Counted from the stretch's first letter, positions 1 through 9,533 are shown. The stretch: DNA of 64,000 bases from Streptomyces sp. NBC_01549 (GCF_026339955.1 NZ_JAPEPW010000001.1:6903001-6967000), one strand, 5' to 3'. The notes: a model not told the origin generated them from the sequence alone. Made by a program: numbers and translations.

Positions 1-1222
1 GGCCACGGCCGCGGTGGGGGCACTGCTCGCGGGCTGCGGGGGCGGCGGACCGAGCTCGGGCGGTGGGAAGGTCAGCGACGACAAGATCGTGCTCGGTGTG
101 CTCACCGACCTGTCCGGCGTCTACGCGGACATCGCGGGACCGAACTCGGTGCAGGCCGTGCAGATGGCCGTCGACGACTTCAAGAAGAAGTACGGCGACA
201 AGGCGATCACCCAGAACATCGAGGTCATCAAGGCCGACCACCAGAACAAGCCGGAGATCGCCAACACCCAGGCTCGGGAGATGTACGACCGCAAGAAGGC
301 CGACGCGCTCTTCGACGTGCCGACCTCGTCGGCGGCCCTCGCGGTGCAGACCGTCGCCGGCCAGGCCAAGAAGCTGTACTTCAACACCGGCGCCGCCACC
401 ACGGAACTCGCGGGCAAGACCTGCAATCCGTACACCTATGAATGGGCCTACGACACCTACATGCTGGCGCACGGCACCGGCGGCGCGGTCACCGAAGCGG
501 GAGGCAGGAACTGGTACACGATCTACCCGGACTACGCCTTCGGGCAGGACATGCAGAAGAAGTTCGAGACGGCCATCAAGGGCGCGGGCGGCAAGGTCGT
601 CGCCAAGGACCCCACGCCGTTCCCCAGCGACAACTACTCCACCTTCCTGCTCAAGGCACCGGGCCTGAAGCCGAAGCCGCAGGTGCTCGGGGCCCTGCAG
701 GCGGGCGGTGACCTGGCCAACGTCGTCAAGCAGTACCAGCAGTTCAAGCTGAAGGACAAGGGCATCGAGCTGGCCATCGGCCTGCTCTTCGACACCGATA
801 TCAAGGCCATCGGCGCGGACAAACTTGCCGGAACCATGTTCACCACGGCCTGGTTCTGGAATGTCGACGCCAAGGCCCAGGCCTGGGCCGACCGGTTCAA
901 GGAGCGCACAGGACAGCGGCCCACCTTCGACCAGGCGGCCGACTACTCGGCGGCGACGCACTATCTGGAGGCCGCGCAGAAGGCGGGCAGCGACAAGGCG
1001 GCCGACGTCTCGAAGGAGCTGGACGGCACCAAGTTCAGCGACTTCTTCGCCCACAACGCCACCATCCGCGCCGAGGACCACCGGGTCGTCCACGACGCGT
1101 ACCTGGCCAGGGTCAAGGACCCGGCCAAGGCGAGCGAGGCCGGTGACTACACCGAGCCGGTCAAGACCATTCCCGCCGCCGAGGCGTTCGACCAGCCTTC
1201 GCCTGACTGCCATCTCAGCTGA
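1..1222 (+). CDS. ABC importer substrate-binding lipoprotein, 5' end cut by window
   Basis: Extracytoplasmic binding protein of the branched-chain amino acid / urea / amide class (periplasmic binding protein type 1 fold), which would hand its ligand to the LivH and LivM permeases encoded directly downstream. The visible sequence opens with a lipobox, L-L-A-G-C followed by a glycine-rich stretch. The cysteine would be lipid-anchored after signal peptidase II cleavage. The true start lies left of the window: a GTG at 14 is in frame but leaves only seven residues before the cysteine. About 395 residues follow, the usual family length. The ligand cannot be read from sequence. The ATPase genes livG/livF are not downstream, so they may precede this gene. 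Confidence 0.85.
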   Translation, partial: ATAAVGALLAGCGGGGPSSGGGKVSDDKIVLGVLTDLSGVYADIAGPNSVQAVQMAVDDFKKKYGDKAITQNIEVIKADHQNKPEIANTQAREMYDRKKADALFDVPTSSAALAVQTVAGQAKKLYFNTGAATTELAGKTCNPYTYEWAYDTYMLAHGTGGAVTEAGGRNWYTIYPDYAFGQDMQKKFETAIKGAGGKVVAKDPTPFPSDNYSTFLLKAPGLKPKPQVLGALQAGGDLANVVKQYQQFKLKDKGIELAIGLLFDTDIKAIGADKLAGTMFTTAWFWNVDAKAQAWADRFKERTGQRPTFDQAADYSAATHYLEAAQKAGSDKAADVSKELDGTKFSDFFAHNATIRAEDHRVVHDAYLARVKDPAKASEAGDYTEPVKTIPAAEAFDQPSPDCHLS

Positions 1223-1282
1223 CCACCGGGGTCCGGCGGCCCGCACGACGGGCAGGCCGCCGGCCGAAGACGGGACCCACTC

Positions 1283-2149
1283 ATGACCTCGTTTCTCCAA
1301 CAGGCCTTCAACGGACTGGTCAGCGGCAGCTTCTACGCCCTTCTCGCCCTCGGCCTCGCCGTCATCTTCGGCATGCTGCGCGTGGTGAACTTCGCCCACG
1401 GCGCGCTCTACATGCTCGGCGCGTTCGGCGCGGTCGCCCTCGCCGACAGCGCGGGGCTCGGCTTCTGGTGGGCCCTGCTGCTCGTGCCCCTCGCACTCGC
1501 CGTCGCCGGCACCCTCCTCGAACGGGTGCTGATCCGCCGCCTGACGGCCCTCGACCCGCTCTACAACTTCCTGCTCACCTTCGGCATCGCGCTGGTCTGC
1601 CAGGACCTGCTGCGCATGAAGTACGGCGCGCAGTCGCAGCCCTACGAGCGAGGTCCCTTCCCCGGCTCCATGGATCTGGGCCTGTTCGACTTCCCGCGCT
1701 ACCAGGTGTTCGTACTCGCCGTCTCGGTCGCTCTCTGCCTGGCCGTGTGGCTGCTGCTCACCCGCACCCGGATCGGGACCATCGTGCGCGCGGCCACCGA
1801 ACGCCCGGAACTCACCGGGGCGTTCGGCATCGACACGGGGCGCTGGGTCACGCCGGTCTTCGGCTTCGGCGTCGGGCTCGCGGCCCTGGCCGGTGTGCTC
1901 GCCGCACCCATGCGGGCGGTCAACTCCGGTATGGGCGGCGACCTGATCATCACGGTGTTCGCGGTCGTCGTCATCGGCGGCCTCGGCTCCGTCTTCGGCT
2001 CCGTGCTCGCCGGGTTCACCATCGGCATGCTCCAGGCCCTCGGCAACCTCTACGTCCCCGTCCTGTCCCAGACCTCGGTCTACCTGCTGATGGCCGTCGT
2101 GCTGCTGGTCCGGCCCGCCGGACTGTTCGGCAAGGAGGAACACGCATGA
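1283..2149 (+). CDS. livH: branched-chain amino acid ABC transporter permease LivH
   Basis: Integral membrane permease of a LivFGHMK-type importer, 288 residues, the usual LivH length. It opens with the family hallmark in which Q-Q-A-F-N-G-L-V-S-G-S-F-Y-A-L-L-A-L-G-L introduces the first membrane segment, and the motif V-N-F-A-H-G follows. About eight hydrophobic segments run to the C-terminus. It starts 60 bases after the binding-protein gene, and its stop overlaps the livM start (ATGA), so the two permeases are translationally coupled. Substrate may be branched-chain amino acids, urea or short amides; the sequence does not decide. Confidence 0.9.
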   Translation: MTSFLQQAFNGLVSGSFYALLALGLAVIFGMLRVVNFAHGALYMLGAFGAVALADSAGLGFWWALLLVPLALAVAGTLLERVLIRRLTALDPLYNFLLTFGIALVCQDLLRMKYGAQSQPYERGPFPGSMDLGLFDFPRYQVFVLAVSVALCLAVWLLLTRTRIGTIVRAATERPELTGAFGIDTGRWVTPVFGFGVGLAALAGVLAAPMRAVNSGMGGDLIITVFAVVVIGGLGSVFGSVLAGFTIGMLQALGNLYVPVLSQTSVYLLMAVVLLVRPAGLFGKEEHA

Positions 2150-3177
2150 TCCTCGGCCTCATCGAGAAGCTGCATGGCCGCCCCGCCCTGATCCGGTGGG
2201 GCCTGCTCACCGCCGGGCTGCTCGTGGCCTTCGGCCTGCCCTGGGGCCTGTATCCGCCGGTCGCCACGGACATCCTCTGCTGGGGCCTGTTCGCCGTCGC
2301 CTTCGATCTGCTGCTCGGTCACGCCGGGCTGCTGTCCTTCGGACACGCGGCGTTCTGGGGCAGCTCGGCGTACGTCACCGGGCTGATCGCCATCCACAGC
2401 GGACTGCCGTTCTACGTCGCCGTGCTGGGCGGGGCGGCGGCCGCCGCGCTGCTCGCCCTGCCCATCGCGTTCTTCGCGGTCCGGCGCAGCGGCATCTACT
2501 TCGCCATGGTCACCCTGGCCTTCGCGCAGATGGTGTACTTCATCGCCAACCAGTGGGGCGATGTCACGGGCGGCGAGAACGGTCTCCAGGGAATTCCCCG
2601 CGACCTGCCGGGCGTCGACCTGTCGGACCCGTTCGTCTTCTACTACGCGGCCCTGCCGGTGGTGCTGCTCGGCCTCGCCGCGGCCTGGCGGATCGTGCAC
2701 TCCCCGTTCGGCCGGGTGATCGCCGCCGTGCGCGACAACTCCGCCCGCGCCCGTGCCCTGGGCTATGCCGCCGACCGCTACAAGCTCGTCGTCTTCACCG
2801 TCTCCGCGTTCCTGTCCGGCCTCGCGGGCGGACTGTACGCGGTCAACCACGGTTTCGCCTCACTGCAGGAGGTGTACTGGACGACGTCGGGCAAGGTGGT
2901 CGTCATGACGGTCCTCGGCGGCATCGGCACCCTGTGGGGCGGCCTGCTGGGCGCCGGCGCCATCGTCCGCCTGGAGGACTGGCTGTCCACGTCCGGTTTC
3001 GAGGAGACCGGCCTGGTCACCGGCGGCGTCTTCATCGTCGTCGTCCTGCTCTTCCGCCGAGGAGTGTGGGGCACACTCACGCACCTGCTGCGCTCCCGTA
3101 CGCACTCCCCGGCCCTCGACCCGGAACCACACCTGGAGCACGACCACGACGACTCGTCGCAACCGGTGTCGTCGTAG
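2146..3177 (+). CDS. livM: branched-chain amino acid ABC transporter permease LivM
   Basis: Second permease of the importer, 343 residues. The start at 2146 is chosen because its ATG overlaps the livH stop and because the protein then begins directly before the first membrane helix. An open frame reaching back to 1468 is only read-through of a shadow frame inside livH. The LivM signature L-L-S-F-G-H-A-A-F-W-G and the later G-G-I-G-T-L-W-G-G block are present. The C-terminus is an acidic, His-rich cytoplasmic tail (E-H-D-H-D-D), perhaps species-specific. The next gene starts 72 bases on. Confidence 0.9.
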   Translation: MILGLIEKLHGRPALIRWGLLTAGLLVAFGLPWGLYPPVATDILCWGLFAVAFDLLLGHAGLLSFGHAAFWGSSAYVTGLIAIHSGLPFYVAVLGGAAAAALLALPIAFFAVRRSGIYFAMVTLAFAQMVYFIANQWGDVTGGENGLQGIPRDLPGVDLSDPFVFYYAALPVVLLGLAAAWRIVHSPFGRVIAAVRDNSARARALGYAADRYKLVVFTVSAFLSGLAGGLYAVNHGFASLQEVYWTTSGKVVVMTVLGGIGTLWGGLLGAGAIVRLEDWLSTSGFEETGLVTGGVFIVVVLLFRRGVWGTLTHLLRSRTHSPALDPEPHLEHDHDDSSQPVSS

Positions 3178-3249
3178 ATCTGTGCAGACGGAGCGGGGGC
3201 GGCGAGCATCGCGGGCGGGAACGCGTACCGGAACACTCAGGAGGCATCC

Positions 3250-5208
3250 GTGGACTCGACGACCACACACAGTCGGGCCGATGTGGAGCCCGCGGCGCGG
3301 CTGCTGCGCCTGCTGCGCGAAGACGCCGCGCAGAGTGAGTACGACGCCCTCCTCGACCGATGCCCTTCCGAGGACCGGCCTCGGCTCGCCCGGCTCGTCG
3401 ACGACGCCCTTCAGGTACGGGCGCGCCTGGAGGAGCGTCGCCGCCGGGAGGACGAGCTCGCCGCGCTCTACGAGACAGCGGGGGACCTGTCCTCACTACG
3501 TGATCTGGAGGCCGTGCTCCAGGCCATCGTCCGCCGGGCTCGCAGCCTGCTCGGCACCGACGTGGCCTACCTGATGCTCAACGACGCTCAACGCGGCGAC
3601 ACCTACATGCGGGTGACCGACGGGATACGCACCGACGCGTTCAAGCAGGCACGGCTGGCCATGGGCGCGGGTCTCGGCGGACTTGTGGCCAAGACGGCGG
3701 TTCCGTACAACACCTCCGACTACTTCGCCGACCCGCGCTTCGAGCACTGCATCGACGACGTCGTGGGCGGCGAGGGGCTGATCTCCATCGAGGGAGTGCC
3801 TCTCAAACTCGGCGAGAACGTCATCGGCGTCCTGTTCGCCGCCAACCGCCGGGTCCGTCCCTTCTCCGAGCACGAAGTGGCCCTGCTCGTCTCGCTCGCC
3901 AACCACGCCGCCATCGCCATCGAGAACGCGACCCTCTTCCAGGACGTACGCAGAGCGGTCGACGAACTCACCGAAGCCAACGGCGTCATCCGCGCCCACA
4001 GCGAATCCATCGAACGCGCCGCCGCCCTGCACGAGCGGCTCACCACCATCGTTCTCGACGGCGGCGGGATGGCCGACGTGGCGCAGACCCTCGCCGAAGT
4101 CCTCGGTGGGAGCATCCTCGTCCTGGACCCCCGCGGCCGCACCATGGCCGCCGCCGGTGACGACCCTCTCGTCGAACAGGCCCGCACCGAAGGAGTGCTC
4201 CCGGATCCGTGCCCCGCCGCCCATGCGGTCCGCGACGCCCGGGTGCTGAGCACGGACGCCCGCCGCACCCGCCGTATCCCGGCCGGCGCCGACGGATCCG
4301 CCGCCTGTGCCACTCCCATCGTGGCCGGCAGCGAAGTCCTGGGCGTTCTGCTGCTCGTCCGCGACCACCTGGACGCCTCAGGAGTACGTTCCCTCGAGCG
4401 TGCCGCGCTCGTCACCGCGCTGATGCTGCTCAGCGAACGCACCGTCGCCGAGGCCGAGCACCGGCTGCGCGGCGAGATCCTCGAGGACCTGCTCGGCTCC
4501 CCGCACCGGGATCCGGAGGGCCTGCGGCGCCGGGCCACCCTGGTGGGCCTCGACCTCCACCGCCCGCACACGGTGTTCGCCGCCCGCTGCCGTGACAGCG
4601 CCCATCGGCGACGCATCGCCGATGCAGCAGCTTCCTACGCCGCCCATGCCCGGGGTCTCGCGGGCGAATACCGGGGCGACACCGTCGTCCTCCTGCCGCA
4701 GGATCCGGACCCGGACGAGGCCGCCCGCACCCTGGCCGACCACTTGTCGCGGGTCGTGGACAACCCGGTCACCGTCGGCGCCGCGACGGCCGCGCCCGGC
4801 CTCGACGCCATCGTCGAGGCACACCACGACGCGGTCCGCTGCCTGGACGTCCTGCTCGCGCTCGACCGCGTCGGAGAAGGGGCGTCCCCCGGCGAACTGG
4901 GCGTCTACGGGCTGCTGTTCCATCAGGCGGGCCGCGAGGAGCTGCACCGCTTCGTGCGCCGCACCATCGGCCCCGTCCTTGACTACGACACCCAGCGCGG
5001 TGGCGAGCTCACCCGCACCCTGCTCGCCTTCTTCGCCTGCGACACAGGCCTGGGCCGCACCGCCGCCGAGCTCTACATCCACGTCAACACGCTCTACCAG
5101 CGCATCGAGCGCATCACCTCGCTGCTCGGCCCGCAGTGGCGCCACGGTGACCAGGTGCTACAGGTGCATCTCGCCCTCAAGGTCCACATGGTCCTGTCCG
5201 CCGCGTGA
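3250..5208 (+). CDS. GAF-domain PucR/CdaR-type transcriptional regulator
   Basis: A 652-residue regulator. A coiled N-terminal segment leads into a GAF small-molecule sensing domain (roughly residues 75-225, ending in A-N-H-A-A-I-A-I-E-N-A-T-L-F). A second sensory region follows, and a PucR-type helix-turn-helix lies at the extreme C-terminus (T-L-L-A-F-F-A-C-D-T-G-L-G-R-T-A-A-E-L leading to N-T-L-Y-Q-R-I-E-R-I). The GTG start at 3250 is supported by a strong AGGAGG seven bases upstream. Position right after livM and on the same strand suggests it controls the importer and whatever catabolic genes lie left of the window. The inducer is unknown. Confidence 0.85.
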   Translation: MDSTTTHSRADVEPAARLLRLLREDAAQSEYDALLDRCPSEDRPRLARLVDDALQVRARLEERRRREDELAALYETAGDLSSLRDLEAVLQAIVRRARSLLGTDVAYLMLNDAQRGDTYMRVTDGIRTDAFKQARLAMGAGLGGLVAKTAVPYNTSDYFADPRFEHCIDDVVGGEGLISIEGVPLKLGENVIGVLFAANRRVRPFSEHEVALLVSLANHAAIAIENATLFQDVRRAVDELTEANGVIRAHSESIERAAALHERLTTIVLDGGGMADVAQTLAEVLGGSILVLDPRGRTMAAAGDDPLVEQARTEGVLPDPCPAAHAVRDARVLSTDARRTRRIPAGADGSAACATPIVAGSEVLGVLLLVRDHLDASGVRSLERAALVTALMLLSERTVAEAEHRLRGEILEDLLGSPHRDPEGLRRRATLVGLDLHRPHTVFAARCRDSAHRRRIADAAASYAAHARGLAGEYRGDTVVLLPQDPDPDEAARTLADHLSRVVDNPVTVGAATAAPGLDAIVEAHHDAVRCLDVLLALDRVGEGASPGELGVYGLLFHQAGREELHRFVRRTIGPVLDYDTQRGGELTRTLLAFFACDTGLGRTAAELYIHVNTLYQRIERITSLLGPQWRHGDQVLQVHLALKVHMVLSAA

Positions 5209-5237
5209 CCACCGGCCGACGCATCGCGGCGGAGGTC

Positions 5238-5252
5238 GCGGGCGAAGCCCGC
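5238..5252. terminator. short GC hairpin between convergent genes
   Basis: GCGGGC-GAA-GCCCGC, a perfect six-base-pair stem with a three-base loop, lies between the convergent PucR-type regulator and the ABC exporter. It has no U-tract, so it would be a weak bidirectional terminator at best. Confidence 0.35.
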
Positions 5253-5332
5253 AAGCGGAGCCACACCCCGGCCGTCACGATCGTTCTGGCCCGCGCCACC
5301 CTCCATCGCGACGGCTGGGCGCCTGGGCCGGG

Positions 5333-7090
5333 TCAGGAAAGGGATTCGGCGTGGCCCTGCCAGGAGTTCCAGAGGCCGGCGTAGGTGCCGCCGTGTTCGA
5401 GCAGTTCCTGGTGCGTCCCCAACTCGCTGATCCGCCCCTCCTCCAGCACGGCGATGCGGTCGGCATCATGGGCCGTGTGCAGCCGGTGGGCGATGGCGAT
5501 CACCGTGCGGCCCTCCAGCGCCGCGGCGAGGGACCGTTCCGCCTGCCGGGCGGCGTGCGGGTTGAGCAGGGCGGTGGCCTCGTCCAGGATCAGGGTGTGC
5601 GGATTCGCCAGGACCAGCCGGGCGAGGGCGACCTGCTGCGTCTGGGCAGGTGTCAGGGCGTTGCCATGGAGGCTGATCCGGGTGTCAAGTCCGAACGGCT
5701 CGGCCCACTGCCAGGCGTCGACCGAGGTCAGCGCCGCCTCGATCTCCTCGTCGGTCGCGGCGGATTTGGCGATCACCAAGTTGTCCCGCAACGAACCGTC
5801 GAAGACGTGGTGGTCCTGGGCCACGATGGCGACCTTGCCGCGCAGTTCTTCCAGTGGCATCTCCGCGAGGGGCAGGCCCCCGAAGGTGATCGTACCGGTG
5901 CGGGGCCGGTGGATCCCCGCGAGCAGTTGGCCGAGAGTGGACTTGCCCGAGCCCGAGGGCCCGACGAGGGCCAGCCGCTCTCCTTTCACGACGTCGAGAT
6001 CGATGCCGTGCAGCACGTCGACGTCCGGCCGGTACGCGTACCGCACGTCCCGTATCGCCAGCCAGTTCCCGTTCCCAGCACTGTGCGGCACGGGCTCGCA
6101 GGTGTCCAGGGCGGTCGGCGGGGCCGACTCGGCGATGCCGAGCAGCCGGGCGAGTGCGACGCCTGACATCTGGAGCTCGTTGAGCCAGAACAGCAGGGTG
6201 TCGACCGGGCCGAGAAGCTGCTGGATGTACAGGGTGGCCGCGGTCACCGCGGCCAGCGTGACCATCCCGTGGATGTAGAAGAGGCCACCGACGACCAGAG
6301 TGATCGCCACGGGCAGGACGTAGGTCGTGTCGCAGATCGGGAGGAACACGTTGCGCAGGCGCAGGGTGTAGCGCTCGGCGGCGTAGGACTCGGCGATGTC
6401 CCGCTCCACCCGTTCGAGCCGGCGATGTGTGAGCCGGAGAGCCTCCACCGTGTGAGCGCCCTCGACCGTCTCGGTCAGGCCCTCGGTGAGCTGCGAGTAC
6501 GACGCGCTCTGCCGTACGTAACCGGCGCGGGCCCGGGCCAGGTACCACTTGGAGGCCGCGACCAGGATGGGCACGGAGACAAGGCAGGGCAGCACGAGCA
6601 GCGGGCTGATCAGGATCAGGGCACCGAGGGAGATGACGATCGTCAGCAGGGCGATCAGCGTTTCCGGGATCGCGTGCCGGACGGTGGTGGACAACGTGCC
6701 CACGTCCCGCGTGGTACGGGTCACCAGATCGCCGCGGTCGGCGTTCTCGACGGTGTTCAGGTCCAGGGCGAGCATGTCGCGGACGAACTGCTGGCGCAGT
6801 TCCCCGAGGACGCGTTCACCCAGTACGGCCGCCGCATACATCGCGAACCTGATGAGCGTCGCCTGCGTGACGCAGGCCAGGCAGATCAGCAGCACATAGT
6901 GGGTGATGTCGTTCCGGCCGCGGGCCACCGAGGCGACCAGATCGCCCAGCAGCCACGGCACGGCGAGTCCGGTCGCCGCCGCAAGCACGTTCACGGCGAC
7001 GACACCGGCCAGGCCCCATGGATGGCGCGAGGCGATCCGCCTGGCGTGAGCGCGGACTTCCTTCGCCGACGCGACCGGCAGCGCGTTCAC
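5333..7090 (-). CDS. ABC exporter half-transporter, intact Walker motifs but degenerate signature
   Basis: Half-size exporter of 585 residues: six membrane helices (about residues 25-300) followed by an ATPase domain. Walker A is intact (G-P-S-G-S-G-K-S near residue 375) and Walker B plus catalytic glutamate are intact (L-I-L-D-E-A near residue 497), but the ABC signature LSGGQ reads L-T-P-A-Q. The GTG start at 7090 overlaps the stop of the upstream partner (GTGA), so the two subunits are coupled and almost surely form a heterodimer. Longer open frame upstream is a shadow of the partner gene. Substrate unknown; multidrug, lipid or peptide export are all possible. Confidence 0.88.
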   Translation of the reverse strand: MNALPVASAKEVRAHARRIASRHPWGLAGVVAVNVLAAATGLAVPWLLGDLVASVARGRNDITHYVLLICLACVTQATLIRFAMYAAAVLGERVLGELRQQFVRDMLALDLNTVENADRGDLVTRTTRDVGTLSTTVRHAIPETLIALLTIVISLGALILISPLLVLPCLVSVPILVAASKWYLARARAGYVRQSASYSQLTEGLTETVEGAHTVEALRLTHRRLERVERDIAESYAAERYTLRLRNVFLPICDTTYVLPVAITLVVGGLFYIHGMVTLAAVTAATLYIQQLLGPVDTLLFWLNELQMSGVALARLLGIAESAPPTALDTCEPVPHSAGNGNWLAIRDVRYAYRPDVDVLHGIDLDVVKGERLALVGPSGSGKSTLGQLLAGIHRPRTGTITFGGLPLAEMPLEELRGKVAIVAQDHHVFDGSLRDNLVIAKSAATDEEIEAALTSVDAWQWAEPFGLDTRISLHGNALTPAQTQQVALARLVLANPHTLILDEATALLNPHAARQAERSLAAALEGRTVIAIAHRLHTAHDADRIAVLEEGRISELGTHQELLEHGGTYAGLWNSWQGHAESLS

Positions 7091-8805
7091 GCAGTCCCCA
7101 TTTCCCGTGTGACGAGCGAGCGGTACCGCGCGTCCTCCAGCATCTGATGGTGTGGGCCCTCGGTGACCACCTTGCCGTCCTCGACATAGCTCACCCGGTC
7201 CGCCTGCCGGAGCAGCATCGTGCTCGTGGTGAAGACGATCGTGGACCGGCCCGTACGGGTCTGGCGCAGATGGGCCGCCATCCGGGCCTCGGTGTGGGCG
7301 TCCACGGCGCTGGTGGGGTCGACCAGGATCAGCACCTCCGGATCTGCCATCAACGCCCTTGCCAGGCGCAGCCTCTGCAACTGGCCGCCGGAGAACTGCC
7401 GTCCGCCGCTCTCGACGGCGGCATCGAGACCGCCGGGCAGCGCTTCGACGACATCGGAGGCGCAAGCGTGGTCGATCGCCGCGAGCAGGCTGTCCTGCGA
7501 ACCCTCTCCCAGGTCGTACGGGTCGAGTTCGGCGCGCAGCGGTCCAGCGAAGAACCGGGCGTCGTTCCTGGTGACGAGTATGCGGCGGCGGACCGTCCCG
7601 AGCGGCAGGGAGTCCAGCCGCCGCCCGTGGTAGACGGCCTCCGAGTCCGTGTAGCGGCCCAGCCGCTCGGCCAGCATGCCCGCGTCGGCCGGGGAGGCGC
7701 AGGCGACGGCGGTGAGACTGCCGGGAGGCGCCTTGACGCCCGACACCGGATCGACCAGGAGGCCAGGGCGGGCCGGCACATCGGTGTCGGTTTCGGTGGG
7801 GCCGAGCGGCAGCTCGGGTTCCAGGCGCAGCAGCCGCGTGACGTACTCGGCCGACACATGGGCCTTCATCAGATGACTGACGGCCAGCGTCAGGCGGCGC
7901 AGCGGCACCGCCAGGAAAGTCGCGTACCCGTAGAAGGCGACCAGCTGGCCCGCGGTCAGCCGGTCCGCCAGGACCTGGTGGGCACCGAGTCCCACCACCA
8001 GGACGACGAGCATGCCGGGCAGCAGCGACTTGGCTCCGTCCAGCACCGAATCGAGCTGCGCCACCCGTACCGCGGCGTGTCGTGTGGACTGGGACCTCTC
8101 CAGGTACCGGCGCTCGATCACCCGCTCGCCCCCGATGCCGCGCAGCACCCGCAGGCCGTGGACGATGTCGATGGCCTGGTCGGTCAGCGCCCGCTGTCGC
8201 TCGTGGTACGTCTCCTGGCGGCGGTGCAGGGGCCGGATCATCTGTGTGGTGATCCAGAGCATGACCGGTACGCCGACCAGGACGACGAGACCGATCTGCC
8301 ACGACGCGAGCAGCATCACCGAGGCGACGGCGACGATCGCGGCGGCGGCGCCCACACCCCGCGTGGCGACCTCCATGGCGGTGCCGATCTGCGTCATGTC
8401 CGAGACGCTGACGTTCACCATGTCGCCCGTGGACACTCTCTTGGACAAGCCGGCGCCCAGACGGCAGGCATGCCGGGTGACGAACTGCATCGTCTGGTAC
8501 CCGGCGCCGATCTTCACCTCCAGCGCGAAGCGGTCCTGGAGCGCGCTCCCCAGCGCCTGGACGACACCCAGCGCCAGCACAGCCGTTCCCCACCACACCA
8601 ACGCGGTCGTGTCACGCGCGGAGACGCCCTCGTCGATGGCCTTGCCGACGATCGCGGGGGACAGCCCTTGCGCGACCGTCCAGACGACGGCGAAAACCGA
8701 GCCCAGGACGATCGACCGGAGGTGGTCCTTGGCGAGCCACAGCAGATACCCGCGGGCACTGCGGATGTCGGGCGATCCAGGATCGCGGTCGGGGAAGCTG
8801 CGCAT
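7087..8805 (-). CDS. ABC exporter half-transporter, degenerate Walker A and B
   Basis: Partner subunit, 572 residues, with membrane domain then ATPase domain. It is the mirror image of its neighbour. The signature is canonical (S-G-G-Q-L-Q-R near residue 468), but there is no Walker A: where G-x-x-G-x-G-K-S is expected (about residue 363) the sequence reads V-A-C-A-S-P-A-D-A-G. Walker B reads L-I-L-V-D-P-T instead of L-L-L-D-E-P-T. It therefore cannot bind nucleotide normally by itself and should supply only the signature half of the single working ATP site. The ATG at 8805 follows a short leader, and the gene is first of a two-gene operon. Confidence 0.88.
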   Translation of the reverse strand: MRSFPDRDPGSPDIRSARGYLLWLAKDHLRSIVLGSVFAVVWTVAQGLSPAIVGKAIDEGVSARDTTALVWWGTAVLALGVVQALGSALQDRFALEVKIGAGYQTMQFVTRHACRLGAGLSKRVSTGDMVNVSVSDMTQIGTAMEVATRGVGAAAAIVAVASVMLLASWQIGLVVLVGVPVMLWITTQMIRPLHRRQETYHERQRALTDQAIDIVHGLRVLRGIGGERVIERRYLERSQSTRHAAVRVAQLDSVLDGAKSLLPGMLVVLVVGLGAHQVLADRLTAGQLVAFYGYATFLAVPLRRLTLAVSHLMKAHVSAEYVTRLLRLEPELPLGPTETDTDVPARPGLLVDPVSGVKAPPGSLTAVACASPADAGMLAERLGRYTDSEAVYHGRRLDSLPLGTVRRRILVTRNDARFFAGPLRAELDPYDLGEGSQDSLLAAIDHACASDVVEALPGGLDAAVESGGRQFSGGQLQRLRLARALMADPEVLILVDPTSAVDAHTEARMAAHLRQTRTGRSTIVFTTSTMLLRQADRVSYVEDGKVVTEGPHHQMLEDARYRSLVTREMGTA

Positions 8806-8885
8806 GGTGGCACCTGTTTCGCGACATCAGGGGAGCGGGGAGTGGGCACGTCTGCCGACCGTACGCTCCAACGCCGTGTACTCCG

Positions 8886-9450
8886 GCGGCGTCGAGCACG
8901 TTACGCGTGAGCCGGTCCACCGCCGGGTGGTCCAGGTGCCGGGGCCAGTCGGTGGTGCCCCCGTTGAAGATCAGCGCGTCCCCGTGGCGGTGGTAGGCGA
9001 TCGTGGCGCACCGCGGCGACTGAAGGTGCGGCTCCCGCGGGTCCGAGTACCAGTGCGCGGGCGGCGCGTCGGCCAGCGGAGCGTACGCGAGGACCACCAG
9101 GCCGTCGGGTACGTCTTCGACGCCGGTAGGCTGCCACGGCCGACCGGGCTCGTAGGCGTGGCCGTCGACCTCGTACCCCGCCAGATCGGTCAGTTCGGCG
9201 AACGCCGGCAGGTCGACTCCGTCGAGCAGAGCGTCGCCGTCCGTCCGGAACTCGTACGACGTGGGTGGCCGGCCCGCCAGCCAACTCGCGCCGCCGTGGC
9301 GGAAGCTGAGCCCGATCAGTGACGCCTCCGGGCGGTCGGTGCGCCACCAGAGGTCGCCGACCACGGGGTTGGCCTCGTCCTTGGCCACGCGCAGCTCGCC
9401 GTCGCGCACCTCGGTACGCCACCAGCAGGTGTCGGCCCGCTCGCAGTACT
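8886..9450 (-). pseudogene. C-terminal remnant of an N,N-dimethylformamidase large-subunit-like gene
   Basis: The frame reads like the C-terminal part of the large subunit of N,N-dimethylformamidase. It contains A-L-I-F-N-G-G-T-T-D-W-P near its end and finishes the homology with D-R-L-T-R-N-V-L-D. That family is normally several hundred residues longer at the N-terminus; here the 5' side stops at the promoter of the divergent GH92 gene. The frame has no stop at the natural end of the domain but runs on to 8612 through the exporter gene in another frame. The nearest in-frame ATG is at 9535, inside GH92 leader sequence. I read it as a remnant, although a short expressed derivative cannot be excluded. 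Confidence 0.5.
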
Positions 9451-9495
9451 TGACGATTGCGTGTACACGACGAAGAATGATCGCGCTCCGTGCTT

Positions 9496-9507
9496 GACAA
9501 CGTTGTC
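9496..9507. promoter_or_regulatory. LacI-family-type operator upstream of GH92 mannosidase
   Basis: GACAACGTTGTC is a perfect 12-base palindrome with the central CG typical of LacI/GalR operators. It lies 26 bases before the ATG of the GH92 gene, close to where RNA polymerase would sit, which suggests repression until a sugar inducer is present. The cognate regulator is not adjacent. Confidence 0.55.
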
Positions 9508-9533
9508 TAGGCTTCGAGGAGGCATTCCCGCCC

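Noticed and set aside
1468..2145. N-terminal extension of the LivM frame back into livH
   Set aside because: It is a shadow frame of livH rich in Arg/Pro/His; the ATG at 2146 overlaps the livH stop and precedes the first membrane helix.
7091..8596. 502-residue extension of the minus-strand ABC frame
   Set aside because: It is antiparallel read-through of the partner subunit in another frame; GTG 7090 overlaps the partner stop.
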